Positions 9,272 to 17,772 of a stretch of 64,000 nt of DNA are shown one piece after another. This stretch comes from Candidatus Sodalis endolongispinus (GTDB lineage Bacteria; Pseudomonadota; Gammaproteobacteria; Enterobacterales; Enterobacteriaceae): positions 806,001 through 870,000 of the forward strand of contig NZ_JAFJYC010000001.1 in the NCBI RefSeq assembly GCF_018777395.1, in the 5' to 3' direction. The notes under the pieces were generated by a model. That model saw nothing but the letters and a program-made list of their open reading frames with translations. It made no database searches and was not told where the DNA came from. The position numbers and the translations under genes were made by a program. Each line of letters starts with the position of its first letter. Position 1 is the first letter of the stretch.

Positions 9272-10297
9272 CGCTTTGATCACCACATCGGCACCCGCGC
9301 CAGGGCGGTGGGCGTGTTCGCTTAAATAGCGTCGCCACTGTCGGGCGCCCGGCATTCCCTGAAACAGCCCGAGCATGTGACGGGTAATGTGACCAAGCGC
9401 CGCGCCCCGGGACAGCTCGCGTTCAATATAAGGCAACATAGCATCAATGACTGCCGCCTGATCCGGCAATGGATCGGCGTCGCCAAACAGTTCGCTGTCA
9501 ACCCGCGCCAGGATGCCCGGGTTTTGGTAGGCTTCCCGGCCCATCATTACCCCATCCAGCTTTTGCAAATGCTCACGGGCGTGGTGCAGCGTTTTGATAC
9601 CGCCGTTTATCATCAACCGTAGCGCAGGGAAATCGCGTTTCAGCTGATACACCCGATCATAATCCAGCGGCGGAATTTCGCGGTTCTCTTTAGGGCTTAA
9701 GCCGTTAAGCCATGCCTTGCGGGCGTGAATGATAAACGTCTCACAACCGCCGCAGTTAGCGACAGTATCGATGAATTTACACAGGAACGCATAGCTGTCC
9801 TGCTCATCAATACCGATGCGGGTTTTGACCGTAATCGGTAGCGTTACCGCCTCGCGCATAGCGGCAATACACGCCGCCACCCGATCTTTCTCGGCCATTA
9901 AACAGGCGCCGAAGCGACCGTTCTGCACCCGATCGGAGGGGCAGCCTACATTGAGATTAATTTCATCATAGCCACGCTCTTGTGCCATCTTCGCGCAGCG
10001 CGCCAGCGCATCGGGTTCGCTGCCGCCCAGTTGCAGCGCCAGGGGATGTTCCGCGTCGTGATAAGCTAAATAATCGCCTTTACCAAACAACAAAGCGCCG
10101 GTGGTCACCATTTCCGTGTACAACAGCGCACGGCGGCTCAATTGGCGCAGAAAAAAACGGCAATGGCGATCGGTCCAGTCCAACATCGGTGCGACGCTGA
10201 ACCGACCGGGCACAGGCGATGAAGATCCTGCCAAGGTTAACGTGGGCGGCAGGCTATTCTGGTAAGCGCGGTTTTCAAGCATGGCTGATGATTTCAC
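9251..10297 (-). CDS. dusA: tRNA-dihydrouridine(20/20a) synthase
   Basis: A 348-residue FMN enzyme that reduces uridine 20/20a in the D-loop of tRNAs. The TIM-barrel motifs are all present: [50 protein letters not shown] with the catalytic cysteine in [40 protein letters not shown] and [13 protein letters not shown]. The protein is somewhat longer at the N-terminus than E. coli DusA, so the internal ATG at residue 6 could also be used. In E. coli dusA lies directly next to pspG. Here about 4.6 kb of accessory DNA separates them. The gene appears intact. Confidence 0.96.
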   Translation of the reverse strand: MKSSAMLENRAYQNSLPPTLTLAGSSSPVPGRFSVAPMLDWTDRHCRFFLRQLSRRALLYTEMVTTGALLFGKGDYLAYHDAEHPLALQLGGSEPDALARCAKMAQERGYDEINLNVGCPSDRVQNGRFGACLMAEKDRVAACIAAMREAVTLPITVKTRIGIDEQDSYAFLCKFIDTVANCGGCETFIIHARKAWLNGLSPKENREIPPLDYDRVYQLKRDFPALRLMINGGIKTLHHAREHLQKLDGVMMGREAYQNPGILARVDSELFGDADPLPDQAAVIDAMLPYIERELSRGAALGHITRHMLGLFQGMPGARQWRRYLSEHAHRPGAGADVVIKALSCVQH

Positions 10298-10938
10298 GTC
10301 CGTTCAGGCAATCGGCTACCCGCTCGACGCGGTGACAATAAACACCGGCAGGGGAATTTCCGGTAGAGTATAGCACAGAAAAGCACTTGCCGGGATTTCC
10401 TCTTAGCAGGCGCCCGCCTCTGGCGCACGATTGAATAGTTAAGCCACGGCAAACACCCTCTGTGATGAGACGCTGTCTGGGCCACTTAATCTGGTCGCCG
10501 GTTGGCACGCGGTGAAATTGACGTGATTTCTCCGTGGGCTCCGGTTGATACCTTCGCCTTCGACAGACACCAGCGATCGACGCCAGTTAACCCGCATCGC
10601 TGGCGCATTCGCCGCTATTAGCCAGCCATCACGGGTTAAAGTGTAATGTAGCCGAAAGGCGTTCGGTGCCTTTTATAAATACCTATAATCTTGCAAAGGG
10701 TATGGCACGGACATGGGCGCTGCACTGTTGAAATCTAACCTCATATTTGCGACGTGCGACCTCATCCAGGGGTTGAGACAATAACTCAATGATAAAAAAA
10801 CGTCTGCACCGAGGATAACCATTAACGACAGGTTAGTTTAACGACACGCGCTAATGCTTACCAACGTTAGCAGGGTGCCAAGGTCTCTGCCGGATGTCCC
10901 CTTATTCTGACCCGGAAATGTGCACGGTCAGATCTATT
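10298..10938. other. 640-base region without a recognisable gene
   Basis: Apart from the dusA promoter at its left end, I find no convincing coding frame or RNA here. In E. coli the zur gene is upstream of dusA, but no zur-like motif is visible, so that neighbour is missing or unrecognisable. The right end is set by the IS2-like copy at 10939. Confidence 0.5.
10367..10375 (-). promoter_or_regulatory. Probable extended -10 promoter of dusA
   Basis: On the minus strand TGCTATACT, an extended -10 element (TGN-TATACT), lies about 70 bases upstream of the dusA start. No strong -35 hexamer is seen at the expected distance, as is usual for extended -10 promoters. Confidence 0.5.
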
Positions 10939-11694
10939 GATCTTGCCCCGCCATCTCCGTACAGCTTTTGTATCTTAAGTTAACGAAGCCCGCTGCCGCC
11001 GGTATTCTCTCGGAGAGTGATATCCCAGCGCGCTGTGCGGATGGTTTTCATTGTAATGCGTGAAAGCTGCTGCAAGGTTTCGCAGGGCTGCTCACCGCTG
11101 TTGTGCAGGGCTCCAGATCCAGTTCTCTGGCGAACCTCTGCGTTTCATGCGCGGTATACGCTGAACCGTTGTCCGTCAACCACTGCACCGCTGTATCGGG
11201 TAACCTGTCGCCGAAGCGCTTTTCTACCGACATCAGCATCACATCCTGCACGGTCGAACTGTCGTAGCCTACAGTGCTCGCAGACCAGTCTATGGCATCT
11301 CTGTCGCAGCAGTCCAGTGCGAACGTGACCCGCAGTTTTTCACCGTTGTCGCAGCCGAACTCGAAGCCATCTGAACACCAGCGAATATCGCTTTCTGCCA
11401 CCGCGATCCTGCCCTTATGCTCACGCCTCGGCCGCTCTGGTTTTCAATGTAATAACATCAGGTTATGCTCACACATGATCCTGTAAAGTCGTTTCGCATT
11501 TACCGGCGTCAGTCCCTCTGCGCGACGTTGTTTACGCAGGATGCCCCACACCCGCCGATAGTCGTAGCTGGGCATATCGCTGATGATGTCGAGGATGTCC
11601 GACAGTATTTCAGCGTCTGCTTCGTCATTACGCCGGTTACAGCGCCTGTCCTGCCAGTCGGCAGAACGCTTAATCCGCAGTGACAGCGGCGCAC
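10939..11694 (-). mobile_element. IS2-like element, copy 2, 3' fragment
   Basis: The element is in reverse orientation. Its right end (GATCTTGCCCCGCCATCTCC) begins at 10939, and it runs back through the orfB tail and core to about 11694, where homology stops inside the start of orfB. The left end and orfA are missing. It carries the same catalytic deletion as copy 1, and it shares base variants with copy 3 that differ from copy 1 (GATGCC and TCTGCG in the orfB core). It therefore forms a near-perfect inverted repeat with 12030-12785. Confidence 0.88.
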
Positions 11695-11760
11695 TGATGC
11701 GGCTCCAGCTGGATATGGCCTAACAACGCTTTTACGGTGAATTGCCGACATAACGATTAT

Positions 11761-11791
11761 GCCTCCGCCGCGCGGGGGCTTTTTTTTTCGC
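11761..11791 (+). terminator. Rho-independent terminator-like hairpin between IS copies 2 and 3
   Basis: An 8-bp stem GCCTCCGC/GCGGGGGC with a CGC loop is followed by a run of about ten T. It is preceded by a smaller hairpin, CATAACGATTATG. The spacer is only about 125 bases between two inverted IS fragments, so the terminator is a relic of chromosomal DNA whose gene is not visible. Confidence 0.7.
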
Positions 11792-11818
11792 TGCCGCGTC
11801 GTCACAGAAGATAGTTTT

Positions 11819-12785
11819 GATTTATCCCCCTGAAACACCAGACAGTAGCTGTATCTCCAGATAAGAGATAGGCTTAAATATATGTCTAACACTAACGCCA
11901 ATTTTGATATGACCGGGATCCTGTTAGGAAGCCGTGGAGTACGGCCAGTCACGAAAATGGATAGCGCACGCGCCCTTGTTGCCAAAGGCCGGGGAATAGC
12001 ACAGGTCAGCCGCGCCATGAGCGGGTCGCGTGCGCCGCTGTCACTGCGGATTAAGCGTTCTGCCGACTGGCAGGACAGGCGCTGTAACCGGCGTAATGAC
12101 GAAGCAGACGCTGAAATACTGTCGGACATCCTCGACATCATCAGCGATATGCCCAGCTACGACTATCGGCGGGTGTGGGGCATCCTGCGTAAACAACGTC
12201 GCGCAGAGGGACTGACGCCGGTAAATGCGAAACGACTTTACAGGATCATGTGTGAGCATAACCTGATGTTATTACATTGAAAACCAGAGCGGCCGAGGCG
12301 TGAGCATAAGGGCAGGATCGCGGTGGCAGAAAGCGATATTCGCTGGTGTTCAGATGGCTTCGAGTTCGGCTGCGACAACGGTGAAAAACTGCGGGTCACG
12401 TTCGCACTGGACTGCTGCGACAGAGATGCCATAGACTGGTCTGCGAGCACTGTAGGCTACGACAGTTCGACCGTGCAGGATGTGATGCTGATGTCGGTAG
12501 AAAAGCGCTTCGGCGACAGGTTACCCGATACAGCGGTGCAGTGGTTGACGGACAACGGTTCAGCGTATACCGCGCATGAAACGCAGAGGTTCGCCAGAGA
12601 ACTGGATCTGGAGCCCTGCACAACAGCGGTGAGCAGCCCTGCGAAACCTTGCAGCAGCGTTCACGCATTACAATGAAAACCATCCGCACAGCGCGCTGGG
12701 ATATCACTCTCCGAGAGAATACCGGCGGCAGCGGGCTTCGTTAACTTAAGATACAAAAGCTGTACGGAGATGGCGGGGCAAGATC
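11819..12785 (+). mobile_element. IS2-like element, copy 3, with orfA deletion
   Basis: Both ends are present (GATTTATCCCCC at the left, GGCGGGGCAAGATC at the right), but the interior lacks about 275 bases: after TGTTAGG, just after the orfA start, the sequence jumps to AAGCCGTGGAG near the orfA end. It also carries the orfB catalytic deletion shared by all copies. Its right end lies inside yejK and truncates that gene. No clear target duplication is seen. Confidence 0.9.
11957..12749 (+). pseudogene. IS2-like OrfB remnant in copy 3
   Basis: This is the best-preserved orfB N-terminus in the window. From ATG at 11957 it reads [50 protein letters not shown] and VNAKRLYRIMCEHN, as in IS2 InsD. 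A TGA at 12278 follows LMLLH, then the core ([28 protein letters not shown]) continues in the same frame. The catalytic glutamate block is deleted and the tail ([26 protein letters not shown]) follows in another frame. It cannot be active. Confidence 0.85.
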
Positions 12786-13144
12786 ACCGAGATGATCAAA
12801 TACTCCACCGCCAGGTAACGATACCGGCAAAACAAAACCGTTCCGCCTTCGGCAAATGGGTATTCCGCTAGCTCATCGCGCAGTCGCCCCGTGGCGGCAC
12901 GGCTGAAGGCAAGAAAGTTTTCATTCCCCCGGCGGCAACCGCGTAGCGCATCCGCCAGTTCACTCTCGGGCGTGAAAACGCCGTAGGCCTTGCTCTTGGC
13001 GCTGTAAACCCGGTGCAGCTCGGCCATCATCTCTTCCACCGCCGGCGAGACAGCAAGCGGGGAATCGCGCAGCACCAGTTCTAGCGTCTGTTCATCGCGC
13101 TTAATCATTTGATGCAGTGCAATCTGGTCAATATCCAGACTCAT
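12786..13144 (-). pseudogene. yejK: Nucleoid-associated protein YejK (NdpA), truncated by IS
   Basis: YejK/NdpA is a 335-residue nucleoid-associated protein in E. coli. Only the first ~119 residues remain here: [53 protein letters not shown] and [13 protein letters not shown]. The frame then runs into the right end of IS copy 3 and ends with 13 IS-coded residues at 12746. A ribosome site (GGAGAA) precedes the ATG. The gene is divergent from yejL, as in E. coli. The rest of the gene is not in the window, so it was deleted or moved to another IS junction. Confidence 0.93.
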
Positions 13145-13326
13145 GTTCTATTCTCCATTCTGGTCAGGTGCGTATTCAAACACCGAATCGCTCGTCGCTG
13201 CAACTGTGTTGCCACCGCCGCGGCCGAAGGCTGAATCGCTACAAGGGTTAGAAACGATAAAAGTGCGGAAAAAGGGGAGTTGATACGGTAAGATACCGGA
13301 CTTTGACAGGCCACATAGATAATATT

Positions 13327-13554
13327 ATGCCACAAGCATCCCGTTACAGTGACGAACAGATAGAAGCACTGCTTGCCGAACTGGCTGCGGTACTGGAAAA
13401 ACATCATACGCCGACCGATCTCGCGCTGATGGTCTTGGGGAATATGGTCACTCATGTGATTAACACCCGCGTCGCGCCGGAGATGCGCAATACGCTGGTT
13501 AAATCGTTCACCGACGCACTGCACGCCTCGGTGCCGCTTCCCGATACGCATTAA
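13327..13554 (+). CDS. yejL: UPF0352 family protein YejL
   Basis: A 75-residue protein of unknown function matching E. coli YejL along its length ([50 protein letters not shown]). The ATG at 13327 is chosen because [11 protein letters not shown] aligns with the E. coli start. An upstream in-frame ATG at 13303 would add eight non-conserved residues. It lies 20 bases before yejM, probably in one transcript, as in E. coli. The family forms small dimeric helical proteins. Confidence 0.93.
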   Translation: MPQASRYSDEQIEALLAELAAVLEKHHTPTDLALMVLGNMVTHVINTRVAPEMRNTLVKSFTDALHASVPLPDTH

Positions 13555-13574
13555 GCACAAGCCAAAACATAGCT

Positions 13575-15350
13575 ATGGTGACAAAGAGTCAGCGCTACCG
13601 TGACAAAGTATCCCAAATGATCAGTTGGGGTCACTGGTTCGTCCTTTTCAATATTCTGCTCAGCCTGGGGCTGGGCAGTCGCTATTTGTTTGTCGCGGAC
13701 TGGCCCGTCTCGCTGGCGGGCCGACTGTACGCGTTCGCCAGCTGGCTTGGTCATTTCAGTTTTCTCGGCTTCACCTTGTATTTACTGGTGGTGTTTCCAC
13801 TCACCTTTGTGGTGATGTCGCAGCGCTTATTGCGTTTCTTGTCCGCCATTATCGCCACCGCAGGCCTGACGCTGCTGCTGGTGGACAGTGAGGTCTTCAC
13901 CCGTTTCCATCAACACCTCAATCCGATGGTGTGGGAACTGGTGATAAACCCGGATCAGACCGAGCTGGCCCGCGACTGGCAACTGATGTTTATCGGCATT
14001 CCGGTGATATTCCTGGTGGAAATGCTGTTTAGCACCTGGAGCTGGCAAAAACTGCGCAGCCTCAATCGCTATAATTTCGGCAAACCGGTAACCGCGCTGT
14101 TTATTGCCGCTTTTTGCACCTCACATGTGGCCTATATCTGGGCGGATGCCAATTTTTACCGCCCTATTACCATGCAACGCGCCAATCTGCCGCTGTCTTA
14201 TCCGATGACCGCGCGCCGTTTTCTGGAACGCCACGGCCTGCTTGACGCAGAGGCCTTCGAGCGGCGGCTGGTGCAGCATGGCAACCCAGAGGCGGCGGCG
14301 GTGGAGTACCCCTTAAGTCCGGTGAGCTTCAGCGACAAGGGCAGCGGTCTGAACCTGCTCATTATTACCACCGGCATGCTGCGTAATGACACGCTGGACC
14401 AGCAGATGCCGGCCCTTTCGCGCTTTGCTACACAAAACGCGCGTTTCACTCAGCACTACAGTACCGGCAATCAGGTGGATACCGGCCTGTTCGGGCTGTT
14501 TTACGGTATTTCCACCTCCTATCTCGACGGGATCCTGGCCACACGCAAATCCTCGGCGCTATTGGACGCCCTGAACAAACAGGGCTACCAGCTCAGCCTA
14601 TTAGCCTCAGACGGTTTTCGCGATCTCCTTTATCGCCAGGCGCTGTTAACCGATTTCACGCTGCCGGAGCCCGTCAGGCAGACGGACGCGCAAACCGCCA
14701 AACAGTGGCAGCAATGGCGCGACAGCTACAGTGGCACGTCGCCGTGGTTCTCTTATGTGTCATTTAACGGCACTAGCGTCAGCGCCAGTTTGGCAAACAC
14801 GCCGGATCTTACCCGCCGCTATCAGCAAGGGGCGCAGCGTCTGGATAATATCCTGGGGCAAATGCTGGACACTCTGCGCGAACGCGGCGATTTGGATAAC
14901 ACCGTGGTGGTCATCACCGCCGCCACCGGGCTGGAATTAGATGATAACGGCAGCGGACGGCGCGAGAGCGGTACCCGTTTTAAACGCGCGCAGCTGCAGG
15001 TACCGCTGGTGGTGCATTGGCCCGGCACGCCGCAGCAGGTGGTGACCAAACTGACCAACCACAACGACGTGACCGTGACGCTCATGCAGCGTCTGTTACA
15101 TGCCAGCAATCGCGCCAGCGATTACTCCCAAGGGGAAGATCTGTTCGCCCCGCGCCGCCGCAATGATTGGGTGCTGAGCGCGGACGGACATCAGTTGGCA
15201 ATCACCACGCCGCATGAAACTCTGCTGCTGGAAAATAACGGCAGTTACCGCACCTTCGACGTCAACGGTAAGGAGTTATACCAGCAAAAACCGCAGCTGA
15301 CGCTGCTGCTGCAGGTGCTGACGAATGAAAAACGCTTTATTGCCAAATAA
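13575..15350 (+). CDS. yejM: Inner-membrane LPS regulator YejM (PbgA), sulfatase-like
   Basis: A 591-residue inner-membrane protein with five N-terminal membrane segments (residues ~18-190, including WGHWFVLFNILLSLGLG and FPLTFVVMSQRLLRFLSAII), a linker (YIWADANFYRPITMQRANLP) and a periplasmic alkaline-phosphatase-fold domain. In E. coli YejM/PbgA senses periplasmic LPS and controls LpxC degradation through LapB. The membrane half and linker are highly conserved. The residues of the phosphatase-like pocket diverge: E. coli ITVDG reads ITTGM here, the SGNTTDNG stretch reads TGNQVDTG, and the SHGH histidines before LQVPLV are absent. That pocket is thought not to be enzymatic, so loss need not abolish regulation. 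The gene lies between yejL and tRNA-Pro, as in E. coli. Confidence 0.95.
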   Translation: MVTKSQRYRDKVSQMISWGHWFVLFNILLSLGLGSRYLFVADWPVSLAGRLYAFASWLGHFSFLGFTLYLLVVFPLTFVVMSQRLLRFLSAIIATAGLTLLLVDSEVFTRFHQHLNPMVWELVINPDQTELARDWQLMFIGIPVIFLVEMLFSTWSWQKLRSLNRYNFGKPVTALFIAAFCTSHVAYIWADANFYRPITMQRANLPLSYPMTARRFLERHGLLDAEAFERRLVQHGNPEAAAVEYPLSPVSFSDKGSGLNLLIITTGMLRNDTLDQQMPALSRFATQNARFTQHYSTGNQVDTGLFGLFYGISTSYLDGILATRKSSALLDALNKQGYQLSLLASDGFRDLLYRQALLTDFTLPEPVRQTDAQTAKQWQQWRDSYSGTSPWFSYVSFNGTSVSASLANTPDLTRRYQQGAQRLDNILGQMLDTLRERGDLDNTVVVITAATGLELDDNGSGRRESGTRFKRAQLQVPLVVHWPGTPQQVVTKLTNHNDVTVTLMQRLLHASNRASDYSQGEDLFAPRRRNDWVLSADGHQLAITTPHETLLLENNGSYRTFDVNGKELYQQKPQLTLLLQVLTNEKRFIAK

Positions 15351-15428
15351 ACGCTTAAAACTAAAGCAGTCGTTCAGGTCGGCTATTGCATTCATAGCAA
15401 GAACGGGTAGTATAAGCGCCCATGAGTT

Positions 15429-15505
15429 CGGCATGTAGCGCAGCCTGGTAGCGCACCGTCATGGGGTGTCGGGGGTCGGAGGTTCGAATCCTCTCGTGCC
15501 GACCA
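15429..15505 (+). tRNA. proL: tRNA-Pro (anticodon GGG)
   Basis: A 77-base cloverleaf with CCA encoded. The acceptor arms CGGCATG and CGTGCCG pair with one T-G wobble at the sixth pair, where E. coli has C-G. The anticodon loop ATGGGGT gives anticodon GGG, and the T-loop GGTTCGAATCC is canonical. It follows yejM, as E. coli proL does. Confidence 0.97.
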
Positions 15506-15514
15506 ATTCATCCC

Positions 15515-15548
15515 GAAGAAAACCAATCACTTGTGATTGGTTTTCTTC
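15515..15548 (+). terminator. Terminator of the tRNA-Pro transcript
   Basis: A perfect 15-bp stem (GAAGAAAACCAATCA with TGATTGGTTTTCTTC) and a CTTG loop start ten bases after the tRNA. The descending arm carries a TTTTCTTC stretch rather than a separate T run. It marks the border between the conserved yej-proL block and the catabolic cluster beyond. Confidence 0.8.
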
Positions 15549-15601
15549 GTCTGTCATTTGCTCGCCGTCGATGCGCGGCGGCGGGTTGGCAAACCTCTCC
15601 G

Positions 15602-16031
15602 TTAGCCGAAGCGTTGTGCCCAGGACTCCGCCAGAGCGATATCCTGCGCAACCGGCAAGCCGCTGATGCCAATAGCGCCTACCACCGTGCCTTGCAGGCG
15701 AATCGGCATACCGCCCGGCATCGGCAATAGCATGGCGTCATTCAATAACCAGAGGGTCAGTGCACCGCACTGCACCTCTTCGGACACTTGACGGGTGCTG
15801 CGCCGCAGCATCAGCGCCGTATAGGCTTTATGCTGGGCCAATAACCGCGGCAGGCGGCGGACAGCTGTGATGGGCGCCGAATGCCACCAGCTCGCCTTAG
15901 CAGCCCGCCACCGCCAGCCCGTGCGTACCGGGGTCGTAGGCCGTAGACGCAAGGAAATCAGCCACCATTTTGACCGCCGCGATGTCGCTGAGGGTATAGC
16001 GCGCAGAGAAAGCCGGGCTATCCTTTGCCAT
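15602..16031 (-). pseudogene. GlcG/HbpS-like protein, frameshifted
   Basis: The C-terminal part shows the HbpS/GlcG (DUF336) signature: HKAYTALMLRRSTRQV, MPGGMPIRLQGTVVGAIGISG and QDIALAESWAQRF. The ATG at 16031 opens MAKDSPAFSARYTLSD...VKMVADFLASTAYDPGT but soon meets a stop at about 15900 and needs a shift to join the C-terminal frame. The start overlaps the stop of the DHDPS-like gene, indicating translational coupling. Members bind haem or small molecules or occur in catabolic operons without known function. It is the last gene of the 23.7-15.6 kb minus-strand cluster. Confidence 0.75.
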
Positions 16032-16923
16032 GGGCGATAGTCTCCTGGATACGCTGATACAGCCCGTCCAATTCCTTTTTTTGCGTCGACGTCAGGGGGG
16101 TAAACGGCTCGCGCACCGGCCCGAGATCGGTCAGATTGCGCCACGCCAGGTATTTCGCGGCTTGAAAAATTCCGCGTTCCACCATGAACGCCACCACGTT
16201 ATTGATCTTCTGCTGTAACGCCTGAGCCTGGGGCATCTTGCCCAGCCGAAAAGCCTCGCGCACCGCCATAAACAGTTCCGGCTGCACATTGACGGTGGTG
16301 CCGATGGTCGCGGTGGCGCCGGCGGCTAATGCCGATAAATATATCTCATCAAAGCCGTTGAAAAAGACTTTTCCCGGGTAGGTCGCCACCATCCGTTCCA
16401 GGGAATATAAATTGTGCGACGTGTGTTTCACCCCCAGCACTTGTTCATCGGTTAATAATGCGCCGGCCATCTCAGCATCGAGCTCTACCGTAGTAAATTG
16501 AGGTATATTGTAAATAATGACCGGTATCGATATTGCCGAAAGCACTTTGCGATAATAAGCAATAATCTCCGATTTGGAGAATTTGTAATAATAAGGCGAC
16601 ACGGCGTCCGCGCCATCCAGCTCCGCATGCTGCGCCAAATATACCGCATCGGCGGTTCTTACCGCGCCGACGTGGGAAATGACGGGCACCTTACCGTTAA
16701 CCTGCCCCACCAACGTGCGCAATACCTGCTGTCTCTCTTCCAGGCTTAACAGTGGCCCTTCGCCGGAGGATCCGCAGCAATAAAAGCCTTCGACGCCCCG
16801 CTTTAATTGATGAGCGACCACTGATGCTAACGCGTCTTCGTTTATAGACTCATCATCATGCATCGGCGTCACGATGGCCGAAATAATCCCCCGGTATTCA
16901 TCCCAATTGTCGTGCGTTACCAT
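16018..16923 (-). CDS. Dihydrodipicolinate synthase/N-acetylneuraminate lyase family aldolase
   Basis: An intact TIM-barrel Schiff-base aldolase of about 301 residues. It has the GIISAIVTPM start, the G-S-S-G-E-G substrate loop (GFYCCGSSGEGPLLS), the catalytic tyrosine in IIYNIPQFT and the Schiff-base lysine in VLGVKHTSHN. The DAVSPYYYKF segment and the GVKH context resemble sialic-acid or keto-deoxy-sugar-acid lyases more than DapA. The ATG at 16923 is preferred: GGAGG lies nine bases upstream and the ATG overlaps the SDR stop (ATGGTAA). An ATG at 16932 is also possible. With two enolase-type dehydratases and an SDR nearby, a role in cleaving a 2-keto-3-deoxy sugar acid is likely but inferred. 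Confidence 0.88.
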   Translation of the reverse strand: MVTHDNWDEYRGIISAIVTPMHDDESINEDALASVVAHQLKRGVEGFYCCGSSGEGPLLSLEERQQVLRTLVGQVNGKVPVISHVGAVRTADAVYLAQHAELDGADAVSPYYYKFSKSEIIAYYRKVLSAISIPVIIYNIPQFTTVELDAEMAGALLTDEQVLGVKHTSHNLYSLERMVATYPGKVFFNGFDEIYLSALAAGATATIGTTVNVQPELFMAVREAFRLGKMPQAQALQQKINNVVAFMVERGIFQAAKYLAWRNLTDLGPVREPFTPLTSTQKKELDGLYQRIQETIAHGKG

Positions 16924-17744
16924 GCTGTCCATCCTCCATCCACCACCACATTGGCGCCGGTCATATAGACCGAAGCGTCGGAAAGCAGAAACACTATCGT
17001 ACCGTTGTATTCATCCTCGTTGGCCATGCGCCCAATCGGCATGCGGGCGGTATAATTTTTCTGAAAGCGCGGATCCTGATCCGGCCGTGCCACGCCGGAA
17101 ATCGTCAGGGTATTAACCCGTATGCCGTCCCGCCCCCAATAAGTCGCACAATAGCGGGTGAAATTGTAAATACCCGATTTGGCGGCGGAATAGGCCACCG
17201 GCTTAATGAAGGGCACGCCGGTATCCTCCTTTTTATAGCTATAAATATCCTGGACAGGCGATACCACGCCATAAATGGATCCAACATTGATGATAGACCA
17301 TTTTTTTCCCGCCGCTTTCATTCGGGCGCCCACCTGTTGCGTGACCAAAAAGGTGCCGACCAAATTGACCTCCACCACTTTGCGAAACACGGCGGCCGGA
17401 AAATGTTCAAACGGTCCAGACACTTCCGGCGGCGCACTGGGCTGGGTATCGATTCCGGCATTATTGACCAAACCGTCAGGGGTACCCCATTGTTGCTCGA
17501 TATCGTCAAGCGCGCGGCTGACGCTCTCCTCAAGGGTAATATCGACCTGATAAAACGCCAAACGCGGGGAGTTACAGCCCGAGCCGAGCGCTTTTTCGCG
17601 TCTTTCCTGCTGGATATTCTGGGCAAAGACCGCCACCCTGGCCCCCCGCTTATGGAGCTCAGTGACATATTGTGCCCCCAGTTGCCATAACCCGCCCGTG
17701 ACGATGATAATTTTATCTTTAACAGAAAATAACGAATCTTCCAT
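16917..17744 (-). CDS. Short-chain dehydrogenase/reductase (SDR)
   Basis: A 275-residue classical SDR. The NAD(P)-binding motif is TGGLWQLG, LVNNAGID is the NNAG motif, INVGSIYG carries the catalytic serine, and AYSAAKSG is the YxxxK motif. The protein ends in VDGGWTAW. The glycine motif is unusual in having W-Q after TGGL, but the G positions are kept. A strong ribosome site (GGAGG, seven bases before the ATG) is present. The gene overlaps the downstream aldolase and follows the enolase-superfamily gene by 28 bases, so it belongs to one operon and probably oxidises or reduces a sugar-acid intermediate. The substrate is unknown. Confidence 0.9.
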   Translation of the reverse strand: MEDSLFSVKDKIIIVTGGLWQLGAQYVTELHKRGARVAVFAQNIQQERREKALGSGCNSPRLAFYQVDITLEESVSRALDDIEQQWGTPDGLVNNAGIDTQPSAPPEVSGPFEHFPAAVFRKVVEVNLVGTFLVTQQVGARMKAAGKKWSIINVGSIYGVVSPVQDIYSYKKEDTGVPFIKPVAYSAAKSGIYNFTRYCATYWGRDGIRVNTLTISGVARPDQDPRFQKNYTARMPIGRMANEDEYNGTIVFLLSDASVYMTGANVVVDGGWTAW

Positions 17745-17772
17745 TTTGCTCCTCCTTTACCGCGTGCAATAC

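Noticed and set aside
10275..10508. Minus-strand frames upstream of dusA as a gene
   Set aside because: They overlap the dusA promoter and 5' end, and no motif was recognised.
15429..15560. Phage attachment site at the 3' end of tRNA-Pro
   Set aside because: No integrase and no repeated tRNA 3' end were seen in the window, so the island idea rests only on location.
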